From assembly GCF_014905175.1 (NCBI RefSeq), contig NC_057790.1, positions 9,920,001 to 9,984,000 of the forward strand: a DNA stretch of 64,000 nt, given 5' to 3'. Below are positions 1 through 11,681 of this stretch, one piece after another. The DNA is from Aphidius gifuensis. Its lineage: Eukaryota; Arthropoda; Insecta; Hymenoptera; Braconidae. Within the stretch, counting starts at the first letter, position 1, and every line of letters starts with the position of its first letter. The notes beneath the pieces are model-generated. The model worked only from the letters and a program-made list of their open reading frames with translations, was not told the origin of the DNA and searched no databases. A program made the translations under genes and the position numbers.

Positions 1-157
1 GATGGATGCAACGAAAGTAACGGTATGAAGGTAAGTAATTTTAAATTATTTTTTATCTTGTTTTATTTATTTATTCCCTTGACAACGATACGAAAAAATT
101 TGTTTAAAATTTGTTTCAAAATTTTAGTTCCATGAAAGATTCAAGAGACAAAGGTGA
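1..157 (+). CDS. possible last two exons of a gene entering from the left edge
   Basis: Bases 1-30 read as ten open codons and are followed by a good donor (GTAAGT at 31). After a 97-bp AT-rich intron, an acceptor (TTTTAG ending at 127) leads into nine codons and TGA at 155-157, in the same phase. The predicted C-terminus is short and basic (rich in Arg and Lys). Nothing in it identifies a family. The splice signals are the only support, and sites this short arise by chance in AT-rich DNA, so this is a weak call that depends on sequence left of the window. Confidence 0.2.
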
Positions 158-218
158 ATATTAAGGTTAAAACTTTTATTATATACAATATATAATTTAT
201 TATGTTACTTTTGATCAA

Positions 219-929
219 ATAATGAGTATTTAAAATGAATCTGTTGAATAAACAAATAATACACAAAATAATATTTATTCAAGTGCTTGACATAATACGA
301 CAGCAACATCATAATCACAATACCAAACAACAATAAATAATATGTGGATAAAATGTGGTACCACGTGAACGTAAAGATAGTAAAGATCGTATTTTAGATT
401 GTATAGGATTTCAAGAAACAATTAATGACATTGAAATATTAGCAGAAAAATGTGACAAATGTACTGGTAATCCTAAATCAGTAAAAATTTAAATATGACG
501 AGGTGCTATACCAATGTCTGATAATTTTGATGAGACTTGTAATGGTGGTTATAATGATATTTTTAAACAAATAATAAGTATCTAAAATAAATCTGTTAAA
601 TAAACAATTAATACACAAGATAGTGGTTATTTAAGTGCTTGACCTAATACGACAGCAACATCATAATCACAATACCAAACAACAATTAATAATATGTGGA
701 TAAAATGTGGTACCACGTGAACGTAAAGATAGCAAAGATGGTTATTGAGATTGTATAGGATTTCAAGAGACAATTAATGAGACTGAAATATTATCAAAAA
801 CATCTGATAAATGTACTGGTAATCCTAAATCTGTAAAATTTAAAATACGACTAGATCCTATACAATGTCTGGTAATTTTCATGAGACTTGTACTGGTAGT
901 TTTAATAATATTTTAAATCAAATACAATA
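219..929 (+). repeat. 351-bp tandem duplication with decayed coding remnant
   Basis: Two adjacent units (starting near 219 and 570) share most of their sequence, including a run reading VPRERKDSKD on the + strand and a later CTGNPKSVK motif in both. Unit 1 stays open for about 44 codons in that frame; unit 2 has a stop shortly after the shared start. The units therefore look like a duplicated piece of an old coding sequence, now broken. I do not recognise the protein. Confidence 0.4.
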
Positions 930-1225
930 TTGATCATATATAAACAGCAGCAATCATAATAGAACAAATACATGGTAGTGATAGTGGCGGCGATGATGCA
1001 CCATCATGTGTTTGTGGTTAATTCGCTCATAAAAAAGATGTTGAAAAAATCGATCAATATTTGACATTAAATTTTTAACATCAAATAGTTTCGTTTTGTT
1101 TTTTGAGGCCATAGGAAGCAGCCGAAGTCTTAAATACAACGGAAAAAAAAAAAAACGCTCATAACTTACGAACTAAGTAACCGAGAGACTTCGTACCAAG
1201 CTCAAAAAAAGGAAAAATTTATCAA

Positions 1226-2014
1226 ATAAATTAATTTTTTTTATTCAGTTTTTCTGTTCAGGTAAGGAACAGGAAACCTGAACATATCCTGAATAAGGTT
1301 TCCTGAACAGATTCTGACAAGAATATTATCAGGAAAAATATTTTAGTTTAATTTTAATTTCAATTCTAATTCTAAAACAAAATGACTAGGGACAATTTAA
1401 CAAATTGTTATATTTTATATTTACGTCGCAAATTCTAATTTAAGTTTTTTTTAGCTGATGTAATTTATGAAAGCAAGAAATCACATCCGATCATCGATAG
1501 ACGGCATGGCTGCGCGTGTTAAGGCCCGTAGTTGTAATCTGGACGATCCGAGTTTGCGTCCCACTAGTGGTTAGGTAATTTAAGTTATGTTAGGTATATA
1601 AAATCTTAACATATGATTTTCAACCTGTTTTATCATTAACATTGCTATAGTAAATTAGTTAGCCGATTCACAAAACATCAAATAATGAAAATTTATTTTT
1701 TTTTAGAATTACTTGATCCGTTTCAGATCAGGAATCCTGTTCCATTCCTGATCAGTTATCCTGGTCAGTTTTCCTGATCCAATTCTGATCAGAATCCTAA
1801 AAAAATGCGTTACATTCTGATCCATGCCTGTTCAGGTATCCTGGCTCTAACCCTAATATCTGGTCAGGTTTCCTGATCTGATTCTGATCAGAATCCTAAA
1901 AAAGAGCGTTACATTCTGATCCGTTTCTGAACAGGATTCCTGATCCGGTTCTGATTTGAAATCAGGTTCCCTGATCCTGTTCTGATCAGAACCTTAATTA
2001 AATTTCCACTCGGG
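1226..2014 (+). mobile_element. family B element, copy 1 (5' truncated)
   Basis: This segment is dense in CCTGATCAGG and CCTGTTCAGG palindromes and ends with TTTCCACTCGGG, the same right terminus as the complete copy at 60114-61810. Only one of the roughly 120-bp satellite units is left at the start. It also carries the tRNA-like body found in the other copies. No coding capacity is visible, so this is a non-autonomous element of unknown superfamily. Confidence 0.6.
1501..1571 (+). other. tRNA-like (Ser/Leu-like) body inside family B
   Basis: The sequence has an A-box-like stretch (ATGGCTGCGCGTGTTAAGG) and a B-box-like stretch (GAGTTTGCGTCCC) at tRNA spacing. The resemblance is closest to class II tRNAs such as tRNA-Ser. 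Acceptor and T stems do not pair well, so it is not a working tRNA gene. It is best read as a tRNA-derived module carried by the element. Confidence 0.45.
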
Positions 2015-4762
2015 ATTAGGCTCAATTTATGTGTCTCAAAAAACTCTATCGCCCGCTTTGAAAAATTCTTTTCCATTTATAATAGTTTTTGAGAAAAAAA
2101 AAAAAACCTTCAAAATTTGAAAAAAAATTCGGATATTTAATTTTTTTGCGCGAAAACTGTTATTAAGAGAAAAAAAATCCGTAATGCCGTCACTAGATTT
2201 TTCTTAGGCGCATAATTTGAGCCTAATACGAACTCCCTATCTTGATTATAACAAAAGTTTTATGGCTCGCCGAAAAAAAAATAAAAAAAACGGACCAAAA
2301 AATGTCATCATAGAGTTGAAATAAAATGTTTATAAGGTTCCAAAAAAAGCTTTAAAAAACTCTATTGCCTTTCTTTTAAATATGAATAATAATTTCGTTA
2401 ATTAACGGTTAAAATATGTCTAAGCAATAAAAATAACAATGGCCCTAGCCGGAGTATTAAAAATTTTTAATTCTCAACGGGTAACGCTGGCCACATGCCC
2501 CAACAAATGTTACCAGGTCTTTTTTTTTTATTCGAATATTGAAGAGATAGCTACTTAATTAAAATCAGATTTATTTCGATTATAATTTGTATTAATTTTA
2601 TTTATATTTTCCAGGCTTTAACCTGTCAGATTACGAGACTGAAATTGGTTCAATATTCAATAATATTGAAAGCTTAAGTCATCTGAAGTTGATATATCGG
2701 GAAAATATTTAAAGATATCACCCCGACAAAAATCCTGACGATAAACAACTGAAAAAACTCAGTATTTCATGAATATATATACATAAAATAAAAAAGATAG
2801 TCAAGTTCCCCAAGGTGCACCCTAAGTGTTCCGTAGGATTTTTTATTTTTTTTCTTGCTGTTTACAAAAATATTGTAAAAAAACAGTTTGTGACACTACA
2901 TATCGTTGGATGAAATAAAAAATAAACGACCAAAAAATTTGAAAAAAATATCGTAGAGTCCACAGATGAAGCGTCGTCGATTAAAACGTTGCCGGAATTG
3001 ATTGGTCAATATTGGGCCATGTCAAAATGGGCATATTAAATCTAATGCGGCCCCAAAATTGGAAATAAATATGACGATTCCTTTCGGCCAAAAAAATAAA
3101 AAGAAAATGAGCATCTTACAAGCCAATTCGATTCAAGACTTCGTTTTATCTCAGAAATAACAAAAAGTCACAGAAAAGCGAAAACATAAGTGTCCTACGG
3201 AAAAAAAGTATACATAAAATAGTAATAGAAGTGTTTGGCTGACTAGTTGTTTAATAGATAAATATTTATATAAAATTATATTCTGTGTTCAGTTTTCAAA
3301 TTAGAATTTCATTTACATAGAACCTTGATATTATAACTAATCAATAAATTTAAAAATTTCTATCATAATTTTTAATGACTGAATGAACATAATAGTTCAC
3401 TTGGAATAAGAGCGAAAAAGACAACTAGTCAAAAATATATTAATGCAACGAGAGATCTTTCAATTACTATTTATCAGAATTACTAAAGAAGTTTCACTTC
3501 CCTGTGCGTACAATAACACACATCTTTTTTTTTTTCTTTCATGAAGGCTTAAGTGCGCCTCCTACAATAATAATATAAAAGTAAGACGCTCTTGACCTGC
3601 CAATATTTTATATTAATAAATAGGGGCTCAAGAGCGCTCTTTACAATAATAAAAAAATATATTTAGACGCTCTTGACCGGCTAATATTTTATATCAATAA
3701 TAAGGGCTTAAGATCGCTCTCTATAGAAAAAAAAAAGATAGATATTACCAAAAAAAAGGTAAAATTTACATTTTTAAAGACAAATTTGGTGACAAATTAT
3801 AAAAAAAGATAAATATTACGTTTTTTGCAATTAACTATGAGAAAACGCAAAAATTATTTTTTTACCAATAAGCTAATATTTACAATAGAGAAAGATAGAA
3901 ATTAACGTTTTCATAGTAAATAAAAACTTCTACATTGACCAGGTTGAAACGTAAAAAAAACGTTGTAGAGAGATGAATAAAAACTTTTTGAAAAGATAAA
4001 AACAATCTTTTTGAAACGGTAAAAAAAATCTTTTTAAAAAAGTAAAAAAGTATTTTTGGTTTACCACAGACGTAACATATGATGTTTCCTTCTTTTTATT
4101 ATTTTTTTTTTGTTCCTAACTGTCTCGACCGGGATTCAATTCACGGAAAAGCTTAAAGACTCGTTGACAAAGCAAAGATCTATAGATGATTCCCTACCCA
4201 GTGATGAATGGAAAGTGGAAGAGCCCTTATTCCCGAGACAAATATCTAGATTTTCAATACAATCCCATAATATATTCCCAACCTCACAAAACAGTGGTGG
4301 GCATTAAAATCACCAGCATACGGAAGCCGGGTAGGGACATTGAGTGCTTACGTGCAATCGTACGAACGCACACAGAAAACACCAAGGGTGCATTCCTTTA
4401 AGGTTGTTTTTAAATCGCATGACCGGGCGACGTTTTGGGTTCACAAGGGTACTTACAAACGTATGTTAAATAAAAAAATTATAGCGCCCCCTCATGCCTA
4501 AAATCTTTTCACTTTACTGATGCGTCATAAGTAGTGTGAGTGTTGCCGGCTTATATTTACCATATATGTAATACTACTATAGGGATCTGACCTATGGGCG
4601 GGGTTTAGTAGCACGCACACACACTAACCGTGTCCGTGAGCCAATATGGCGCATTCCGGATCCTTTTTGGCGCGTCATTTGAATAACAAATACAGTATTA
4701 TTCAAGTGTTATATTTTTATCATGTTATTATTGATCATTCTTGATAAATTTTTCTACACTAA
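2015..4762. other. gene-free AT-rich stretch with minor repeats
   Basis: No convincing exon. Recognisable pieces: at 3485-3530 a terminus (AAGAAGTTTCACTTCCCT) that recurs at 30133 and inverted at 24320; at 3541-3730 two to three imperfect units around AAGACGCTCTTGACC with inverted partners; at 3730-4060 A/T-rich GTAAAA motifs like those of the 17.8-22.3 kb element. The open stretch at 4110-4400 has a B-box-like GGGATTCAATTC at its start but no recognisable protein. Confidence 0.4.
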
Positions 4763-4977
4763 GGGCCGGTTTTTTCGTCCAACATTACAGTTAACTAAGC
4801 ATTAACTAACTTTAACTAACTAAGGATTAACCATGGTAGAAATATACAGGTAGGTCCATGCGCATACGTTTTTTTAAGCCAATAAGAAGTGCGGCCCCTA
4901 CGTCGCCATATTGGCTAAATTGACGCGATTTTATTTGAATCATAATTTGAAGTACATATCAAAGATCCCTGGTGGAA

Positions 4978-5975
4978 ATATTACTCCGGCATTACTCCGG
5001 CATTATTCCGGCATTACTCCGGCATTACTCCGGCATTTCTCCGTTTTTGGCCCATTTCCGGAGAAATTACTCCGGCATGAGGTTGATGGCGGAAAAATTA
5101 CTCCGGCATGGAATTGATGGCGGAGAAATTACTCCGGCATGAGATTCGTGCCGGAGAAATTATTCCGGCATGAAGTTGATGGCGGAAAAATTACTCCGGC
5201 ATGAAATTGATGGCGGAGAAATTATTCCGGCATGAGGTTGATGGCGGAGAAATTATTCCGGCATGAAGTTGATGGCGGAAAAATTACTCCGGCATGAAAT
5301 TGATGGCGGAGAAATTATTCCGGCATGAGGTTGATGGCGGAGAAATTATTCCGGCATGAAGTTGATGGCGGAAAAATTACTCCGGCATGAAATTCATGGC
5401 GGAGAAATTATTCCGGCATGAGGTTGATGGCGGAGAAATTATTCCGGCATGAAGTTGATGGCGGAAAAATTACTCCGGCATGGAATTGATGGCGGAGAAA
5501 TTATTCCGGCATGAGATTCATGCCGTAGAAATTGTTCCGGCATGGGATTAATGCCAGCAAAATTATTCCGGCATGGGATTAATGCCAGCAAAATTATTCC
5601 GGCATGGGATTGATGGCGGAGGAATTATTTCGGCATGGGATTGATGGCGGAGGAATTATCCCGGCATAGGATTCGTGCCGGAGAAATTATTCTGGCATGG
5701 GATCAGTGAAGGAGAAATTATTTCGGCATTAGATCAGTGAAGGAGAAAAAACTCCGGCATAAAACTAGTGGTGGATTCATTTTTCCGACATTAACTTCAT
5801 GCCGACAAAATTATTCCGGCATGAGATTGACGGCGGAAAAATTACTCCGGCATGAAAGTAATGTCGGAAAAATTAGTCCGCCACTAGTTTTATGCCGAAG
5901 CATTTTCTTCAGCATTCATCTTATGCCAGAATAATTACTCCGGCATAACAATAATGCCGGAGTAATTAATTCGGC
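4978..5975 (+). repeat. 31-bp CCGGCATG minisatellite with 93-bp higher-order repeat
   Basis: About 30 units of 31 bp, each containing TTCCGGCATGA followed by TTGATGGCGGAGAAA. Between about 5170 and 5480 three unit variants (beginning GAAATTG, GAGGTTG and GAAGTTG after the CAT) repeat in the same order, giving a 93-bp higher-order period. Units become irregular toward 5700-5970. The core is itself an imperfect palindrome (CTCCGGC...GCGGAG). Confidence 0.85.
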
Positions 5976-6111
5976 ATGAGATTACTAAAAAACAATGTAG
6001 AAATGTTATATGTTCATCAATTTTATCAAATATATTTATTTAAACTAACCATCACATTTAATGACTCAGAAAAACTAAAATTATATTTTCGGAATGTGGT
6101 ACGTTTATAAT

Positions 6112-6949
6112 TAACTGCTTTTCCAAGATCTATAAATTTATCATCAATCATATAATGTACACGCCATGATAAATCAGCAGCACATTGACGTAATTTTGGC
6201 ATAACACGTTGTTCAACATCTTCTCGTTGTAATAATGTTGCAATATACTAACACATGCATCAACAGCTAATAAACGAACAGAATCTTGTTCATCTCGTGC
6301 AAGTATAACAAACATTAGAATTGAATCAGATTTTAAATACTCAATTTCAACAACTTTCGCAAATTCTCCCAATTTTGATGATGCTGAACGTCGCCCCATT
6401 AGTGTATCATCTTGACATAAATTACAAAAATGATTTCTTAATTCAGCTATTGTTGCTGTACTTACACGTGGATAAGATACACTTATTAAACCACATGTCG
6501 ATGTTCTTGACGTGAACCAATCACCAGATGCCAAACGTTGTACCAATGGAACAAAATGTATCAACTCACAACGAGTATGTTCAGCACAAAGTGCCAAGGC
6601 AATCGTTGAAAGTTTTTTGATTGAATTTAATCGCAGCTATAAAATAAAAATATATTCATTAATTGTAATAAAATAAAATGTTCATCATATTTACATTTTA
6701 AACAAATTTTAAGTCAACTGATATGATGAAATTAATATAAAAAAAAACCGCTCCAGTTATAACCTCATTGTTACAAACACTTGCTGACTAAGATCGAGTT
6801 ATTTTTTTTTTTTCAAACATAAAAAACTTTGGTATTATTTGAAAAATAATAATTATTGTACTTACTTGTAAATTTGCATTTTATAAGTCATCGATCAGAA
6901 CTGCAATTGGATAAAGACTGTCGTCCGTTGGTGAGTCGGCTGCTGCCAT
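6112..6949 (-). pseudogene. PP2A 65-kDa scaffold subunit A (PR65) fragment, broken
   Basis: The conceptual product matches the HEAT-repeat scaffold of protein phosphatase 2A, the subunit that joins the catalytic and regulatory subunits. A first exon at 6949-6866 gives the characteristic start MAAAD...DDSLYPIAVLID, then a donor GTAAGT. A second exon begins at 6636 (LRLNSIKKLSTIALAL) and runs through motifs such as GDWFTSRTS, YPRVS, SKLGEFAKV and DEQDSVRLLAVDAC to DLSWRV. Damage is clear: a TAA at codon 22, loss of about 80 residues between the early part and the GDWFTSR region, and a frameshift near 6243. The intact family is about 590 residues; only about 220 are represented. The retained intron shows it came from genomic DNA, not from mRNA. 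Confidence 0.88.
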
Positions 6950-7436
6950 TTTGCTGAACCACAAATTTATCCAAGCAGAATTCATTTATTCTGAGTGTTT
7001 TAATATTAGCCCTGGGCACAATATGGCTTTTTTTATTATTTTATTTGTTTATTGATATGATTTTCCATTGCCTTATATACTAGGGCACAACACTACAACT
7101 TTTTTCTTTTAACAAGATAATGAATAAACAATCTACGTTGCTTCCACTGCTATGCTACAGTGGCGCACACATGTATATGAGTAGCGATGGTGAGCAGTAG
7201 AGGTGGTATTTCTGGCAGCCGTCCGGCGACTCGGCGAGGATTAGATTATAAATGTGTGAGCGAACTTGACAATTTTTTTTTTTTATAAAGCATGTGTATG
7301 TGCGGGGTTGGATGTGGTTCTCCATGAACCAAAAGAACACAAAAGAATAGATTGTCATATTATAAAAATGTTCAACCGATGAAAAATACTTCTAGTTTGT
7401 CTGCTCAAAAATAGTATTTATTAATAACAATTGTAA

Positions 7437-7757
7437 TATTTTCTCCGCCATCAATCCCATGCCGGAAAAATTTATCCGCCATCAATCTCATGCCGGAGTA
7501 ATTTCCCCACCATCGATACCATGCCGGAGTAATTTTCCCACCACCAATCTCATGCCGGAGTAATTTCTCCGCCATCAACCTCATGCCGGAATAATTTCTC
7601 CGCCATCAATTTCATGCCGGAGTAATTTCTCCGCCACCAACCTCATGCCGGAGTAGTTTCTCCGGAAATGGGCCAAAAACGGAGTAATGCCGGAGAAAGC
7701 CGGAGTAATGCCGGAGAAAGCCGGAAAAAGCCGGAGTAACGGCGGAGAAATATTTCT
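7437..7757 (-). repeat. right arm of family A: CCGGCATG minisatellite in reverse orientation
   Basis: About ten 31-bp units read TTTCTCCGCCATCAA...CATGCCGGAG, the reverse complement of the left arm, followed by a run of shorter GCCGGAGTAA/GCCGGAGAAA units. Together with the left arm it makes the element a giant foldback. Confidence 0.8.
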
Positions 7758-7764
7758 ACCAGGG

Positions 7765-8913
7765 ATGGTCTCAATAAAAAATTGAAATAATGAAGACACA
7801 TAAACAAATGATTAATTCTATAAAAAATAAAAAATAAAATTCATATTTAACTTTGTTACATATTTTTTTTAACTTTTTTTTCTTATTTCTTTTTTTTTTA
7901 TCTTCTATAATTTTCTCATTCAAAACTCTAAGTCAAATGTACGTACAAGTATGTACCAAACATTGTATTGCATTCAGTGCAATATTTATATTGTTTTTTT
8001 CATCCATACTTCTAGTTTGTTAACTAAATATGTAAAAATTCCTTTTATTTTTCCTAATTGTTTTTTGTGAAAAAGTAAAAATTTAACTTCTAATTGTTTT
8101 GACACATTTATAAATATGTATAATTATTAAACAATATTTTTAAAGTTTTTAATTATGGTTAATGTAAATTTTAAACATGTTCTGCATTAATTAATAACAG
8201 TATAATAATAATAGTATGACGGGCACACAAATTTACACACATACAAACAAGATGGCTAATAATAATAATATGACGGGCACACAGATTTACACACATGTAG
8301 ACAAGATGGCTACTTAGAGTTTTGCGCAGTAGAATTTATTTTCGTCCGAGGAATGGACATACCTGTATATTTCTACCATGGGATTAACTACTTATCGATT
8401 GATATTTTCAATACTAAAGCATGTAAAAACGCAGTGCAAATCCTTTTAGAGAGTTAGTTAACTGTAATGTTGGACGAAAAAACCGGCCCTAAAAGACGAT
8501 CTACTGTTTTCAAGTTTTTGTTTTTGATTAGGCACTTATTGGGCTCTCAAAAAATATGAAATTCTAAATTAAAATATTTTTTAGCGCGACTGATAAAATT
8601 CTCTCCTGAACATATATATACCTATGTATTTATTTTTTTTTTATACGCTCTAAAAATATACTAGCCTCGACAATCATTTTTTAATAATCAATTTATTTAT
8701 TAATATTTATAATATTAAATCTGTATACACGTATTTTGACACTTGGCTACGACTCACTACCACCTCACTATTTGTGTGTGTTGGTATGTCCTGTACGTAT
8801 TATATTATTATCATGATTCCCAGATCCAGAAATAGTTTACTAATCGGCCACCAGATGCCATGGTGAATAGGTCAGAACCCTATATTGCTAATATGGCCGC
8901 TTTGTGTCTCTGA
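7765..8913. other. right arm of the Harbinger-like element and gene-free flank
   Basis: 7765-8340 is AT-rich with a 60-bp near-direct repeat around ATGACGGGCACACA (8216 and 8271). 8350-8489 is the inner and outer right arm of the enclosing element. 8493-8913 shows no exon; a short block near 8862 (AATAGGTCAGAACCCTATA) is a reverse-complement match to 4575-4600, hinting at an older, larger inverted repeat around the whole region. Confidence 0.4.
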
Positions 8914-9316
8914 AGGCAAGAGCGTCGACGATATTTCCTTCTTTTTTCAGAGCAGTAAAAAATGAGAAAGAGTAGGGAGCGTAGGGAGGGTTCGGATTAA
9001 CTCGACAACTCACCAACACAATGTATACATATGTATATGTATATTGTATACATATATATTTAAATGTACGAATAATTATATTATTTGAATAATAAATATT
9101 GAATAAAGTAAAATAATTTTTTTCATTCATTTTTTTTTTTCATTTAGTTATTTCAATTATTTTAAAATATTTTATTTTATTTATTTAATATACGTGAGAA
9201 AGTAAAAATAGTGTTGGTGAGTTGTCAAGTTAATCCGAACCCTCCCTACGCTCCCTACTCTTTCTCATTTTTTACTGCTCTGAAAAGAGAAGGACATATC
9301 GTCGACGCTCTTGCCT
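8914..9316. mobile_element. foldback element with about 110-bp arms
   Basis: The left arm starts AAGGCAAGAGCGTCGACGAT and the right arm ends with its reverse complement. Both include the GC-richer block GAACCCTCCCTACGCTCCC in inverse orientation. The 150-bp centre is TA-rich. No clear target duplication is seen. Non-autonomous foldback or MITE. Confidence 0.65.
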
Positions 9317-9342
9317 CCAAAGAAGCTCCACTTATTGGGAAG

Positions 9343-9375
9343 CAAGAAGACTAGAAAGACTTTCTAGTCTTCTTG
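9343..9375. repeat. perfect 16-bp inverted repeat with 1-base centre
   Basis: CAAGAAGACTAGAAAG is followed by one A and then its exact reverse complement. It lies just outside the foldback element. It may be a very small hairpin insertion or a recombination scar. Nothing links it to transcription termination. Confidence 0.7.
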
Positions 9376-9956
9376 TTGGGAAGATAGGATGCTAGCAATA
9401 TAGTAGTATTACATATATGATATTTACAGACACTAATACTACTCTAGCAATAAACATTCAGGGGGAAGTTCCAAAAACGTACATTTCTTGTAAGAGAAGG
9501 ATAGAAGAAGAGATAGAAGATTGAGCCAGAAGAGATAGAGAGAAGGATAGAGCTAGAAGAATAAAACCGAACGACGGTATTGGAACTTACCCCAAATTTT
9601 CAATGTAATTCAGCCGGCTGAAACCCGTAAATTCAACAAGTAATTAACCAATATCTTTTAAACGGCATTGAGGAAATGGATAATTTTTTTTTCATTGATT
9701 TCGTATTTGTAAAGTGTACAAATCTGTAGAAAAAAATCAAAATTTAAATTAAGAGTTTTAAAAGTACAAGCGCAAACGTACCTATACTCCCTATGCTTGA
9801 GTGTTAAAGTTGTCAACTTTGACACTATAATTATCTGGATTTTGACGCAGAGGAAAATTACGAAAAAATTCCACCAAATAGATAATTATTTCATTTAAAC
9901 ATTAAAAAAAAAAAATCGAAAATTAAATAACGGGAATTTCATTTGAAAACAACCTT
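9376..9956. other. gene-free stretch
   Basis: Purine-rich AGATAGAAGA-type simple sequence at 9490-9560; otherwise AT-rich with no credible frame. The tract at 9770-9860 (CTCCCTATGCTTGAGTGTTAAAGTTGTCAACTTTGACA) recurs in altered form near 63620-63665, so it belongs to a dispersed repeat. Confidence 0.35.
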
Positions 9957-10307
9957 AATAAAAAATTTTTTTTCGTTTTGCAATTTCGCCCTGTAATACC
10001 GGCCAAAATTTTATAGGAAAAAGCTGTTTCTTGTAGTGGCAGTACTGGCACATGACATTATTTTTTTTGGCTTCCAATTATTAGATGGATAACTGTTCAA
10101 TGTTTATATCAAGCTGAAATATAGATAGAAAATTGACTTGTTGTGATTGTTTGTTATTGTCACATAGCTCGTACCACACATTATCGTAAACTGTAAAGCC
10201 TGGAATATTGCATAGAGAAATTTATCACTTTTGTCGTTGTTTCTGTTTCTAGTTTTTAGTCGGTATTACAAGGCGAAATTGCAAAACGAAAAAAAATTTT
10301 TTATTGA
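9957..10307. mobile_element. 350-bp MITE with 47-bp terminal inverted repeats
   Basis: TAAAAAATTTTTTTTCG then TTTTGCAATTTCGCCCTGTAATACCG at the left is mirrored at 10259-10305 with few mismatches. The centre is AT-rich and non-coding. An adjoining tract at 10325-10370 has the CAATCGTACG palindrome seen also at 4357. Confidence 0.6.
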
Positions 10308-10589
10308 AGGAATGTACCCCATAGTTTGCTTACTTGCAATCGTACGATTGCACGTACGCACGCAAGAAAAAAATAAAAATCGGCGTGCGCATGATTTATT
10401 TGCCATATTATATTGAATATTGTTATTATTGTTAATAAACAAATCAAAACAAATGGTTTGTGTATAGTGTGTCATATTTAGTGATATGTAATTGTTTATC
10501 GAATTATTTTGTTTAAATTAATGAGACGGTGACAACAATTTGGATGGTATACAAGATTTATACTTAATAATCTACTGTTGACGGAAATT

Positions 10590-11240
10590 GGGGCAAGATT
10601 ACGATATCCGTGGCGACAAGAATTTATGACTGAAATTAGAACGTCTTTTCGAGAGAAAAATAATGGGCCCAAGATATCGAAGTTTTTTTTTTTGATATTT
10701 TTTTTATAAAGGAATGGTATATAAAAAAATTATCTTCAAGATTAAATCTAATCGTATTTTTTACGAGGAATAATATAAATTAAACAGCAATATCGTATCT
10801 TTAATATTTTTCAAGATATTGAGCTTTAAAAGTGAAAAATATCGAAATTTCTTACTAATTTTTTATTATTATGCTATTTTTCACTATAAATAAATTTAAA
10901 AAAAAATAAATTTATTAATGATTTTAGTAGTACTTTTTACGAAGAAAACAATAGTGATAATGAAAATTCAATATCTCCAATCGTTTTTGAAATATAAATT
11001 TGTATAAATTATTGAAAATTCAAAATATCGTGATATTATGTAGATATTGTCCCGGGAAAAAAAAAAAGTGATCTTTGAAGATCTTCGAAGATCGTTGAAG
11101 ATGTCGCTTTTGTCCGCATCAGTGACTATCACTGACGATCTCCAACGATGTCTGTCTATCGTCAACGATCTCTATGAGAATTATGATGTCGAACGATCTG
11201 GAAATATATATGAAGATAAACAACTATCTTCAACGATATA
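10590..11240 (+). repeat. dispersed repeat S, copy 1
   Basis: The left part (ACGTCTTTTCGAGAGAAAAATAATGG with neighbouring TATCG-rich sequence) matches, inverted, the end of a repeat at 35100-35950. The right part after CCCGGGAAAA (11051) is rich in AAGATCTTCGAAGATC palindromes. Short open frames here are by-products of these palindromes. Superfamily unknown. Confidence 0.4.
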
Positions 11241-11681
11241 ATGATTTAAAAATAAAAAAAAATTAATTTTAAAATAAAATTAACATCAAAATGCATTACT
11301 AAACATTTATATTAAACGGAACGACATATATTTGTTATATTATATTTTATTAATTAAGAAAATATTTTTTGAAGCTTATAAAAATAACATAAGTATATTC
11401 TCATTGTCTTATATTAACAATCCATTTGTTGTTATTTTTTTTTTTTTAAGACATAAGTTTTTAAGTATAAGCTTTAATGACTTTTCAATGACAAGCAAAA
11501 TGACAATATTACGTCAGTCTCAATTAGAAATCTCCTTCTCTGGGAACGAATCGTCTTCAAAATATTTTTAATACAAAAAATATTGTTTCCCAAGTGATCA
11601 TCTAATAAATAAACATAAAAAATTATATATCAGTATAGTTTTTAAATTTTATTTAAAAAACAATAAATATATTCAACTTAC
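11241..11681. other. gene-free AT-rich stretch
   Basis: Nothing supportable apart from being the intron-side flank of the exon-like remnant to the right (donor GTAAGT on the minus strand at 11681-11676). Confidence 0.3.

Larger units (their letters stand above)
4967..7764. mobile_element. family A element, copy 1, carrying a PP2A-A gene fragment
   Basis: The element starts CCCTGGTGGAAATATTACTCC and ends with the inverse ATATTTCTACCAGGG, flanked on both sides by AT. Its arms are minisatellite in opposite orientations (about 1 kb left, 0.3 kb right), and the centre holds a broken protein phosphatase 2A scaffold gene on the minus strand. The same CCCTGG...CCAGGG termini flank short MITEs at 22619, 38850 and 50018, so these form one family with 2-bp target duplications. 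No transposase is encoded here. Confidence 0.7.
4763..8489. mobile_element. Harbinger-like inverted-repeat element with 3-bp TAA duplication
   Basis: The ends are GGGCCGGTTTTTTCGTCC and its reverse complement, each flanked by TAA (4760-4762 and 8490-8492). The first 35 or so bases of the arms match closely, and a second matching block (ATGGTAGAAATATACAGGTA) lies inside both. A 3-bp TWA duplication and GGGCC-type ends fit PIF/Harbinger elements. There is no transposase; most of the interior is a nested family A element. Confidence 0.65.

Noticed and set aside
5737..5934. Frames through the CCGGCATG minisatellite (also 22837-23374 and 7581-7799)
   Set aside because: A 31-bp unit is not a multiple of three, so frames drift; they are repeat artefacts.
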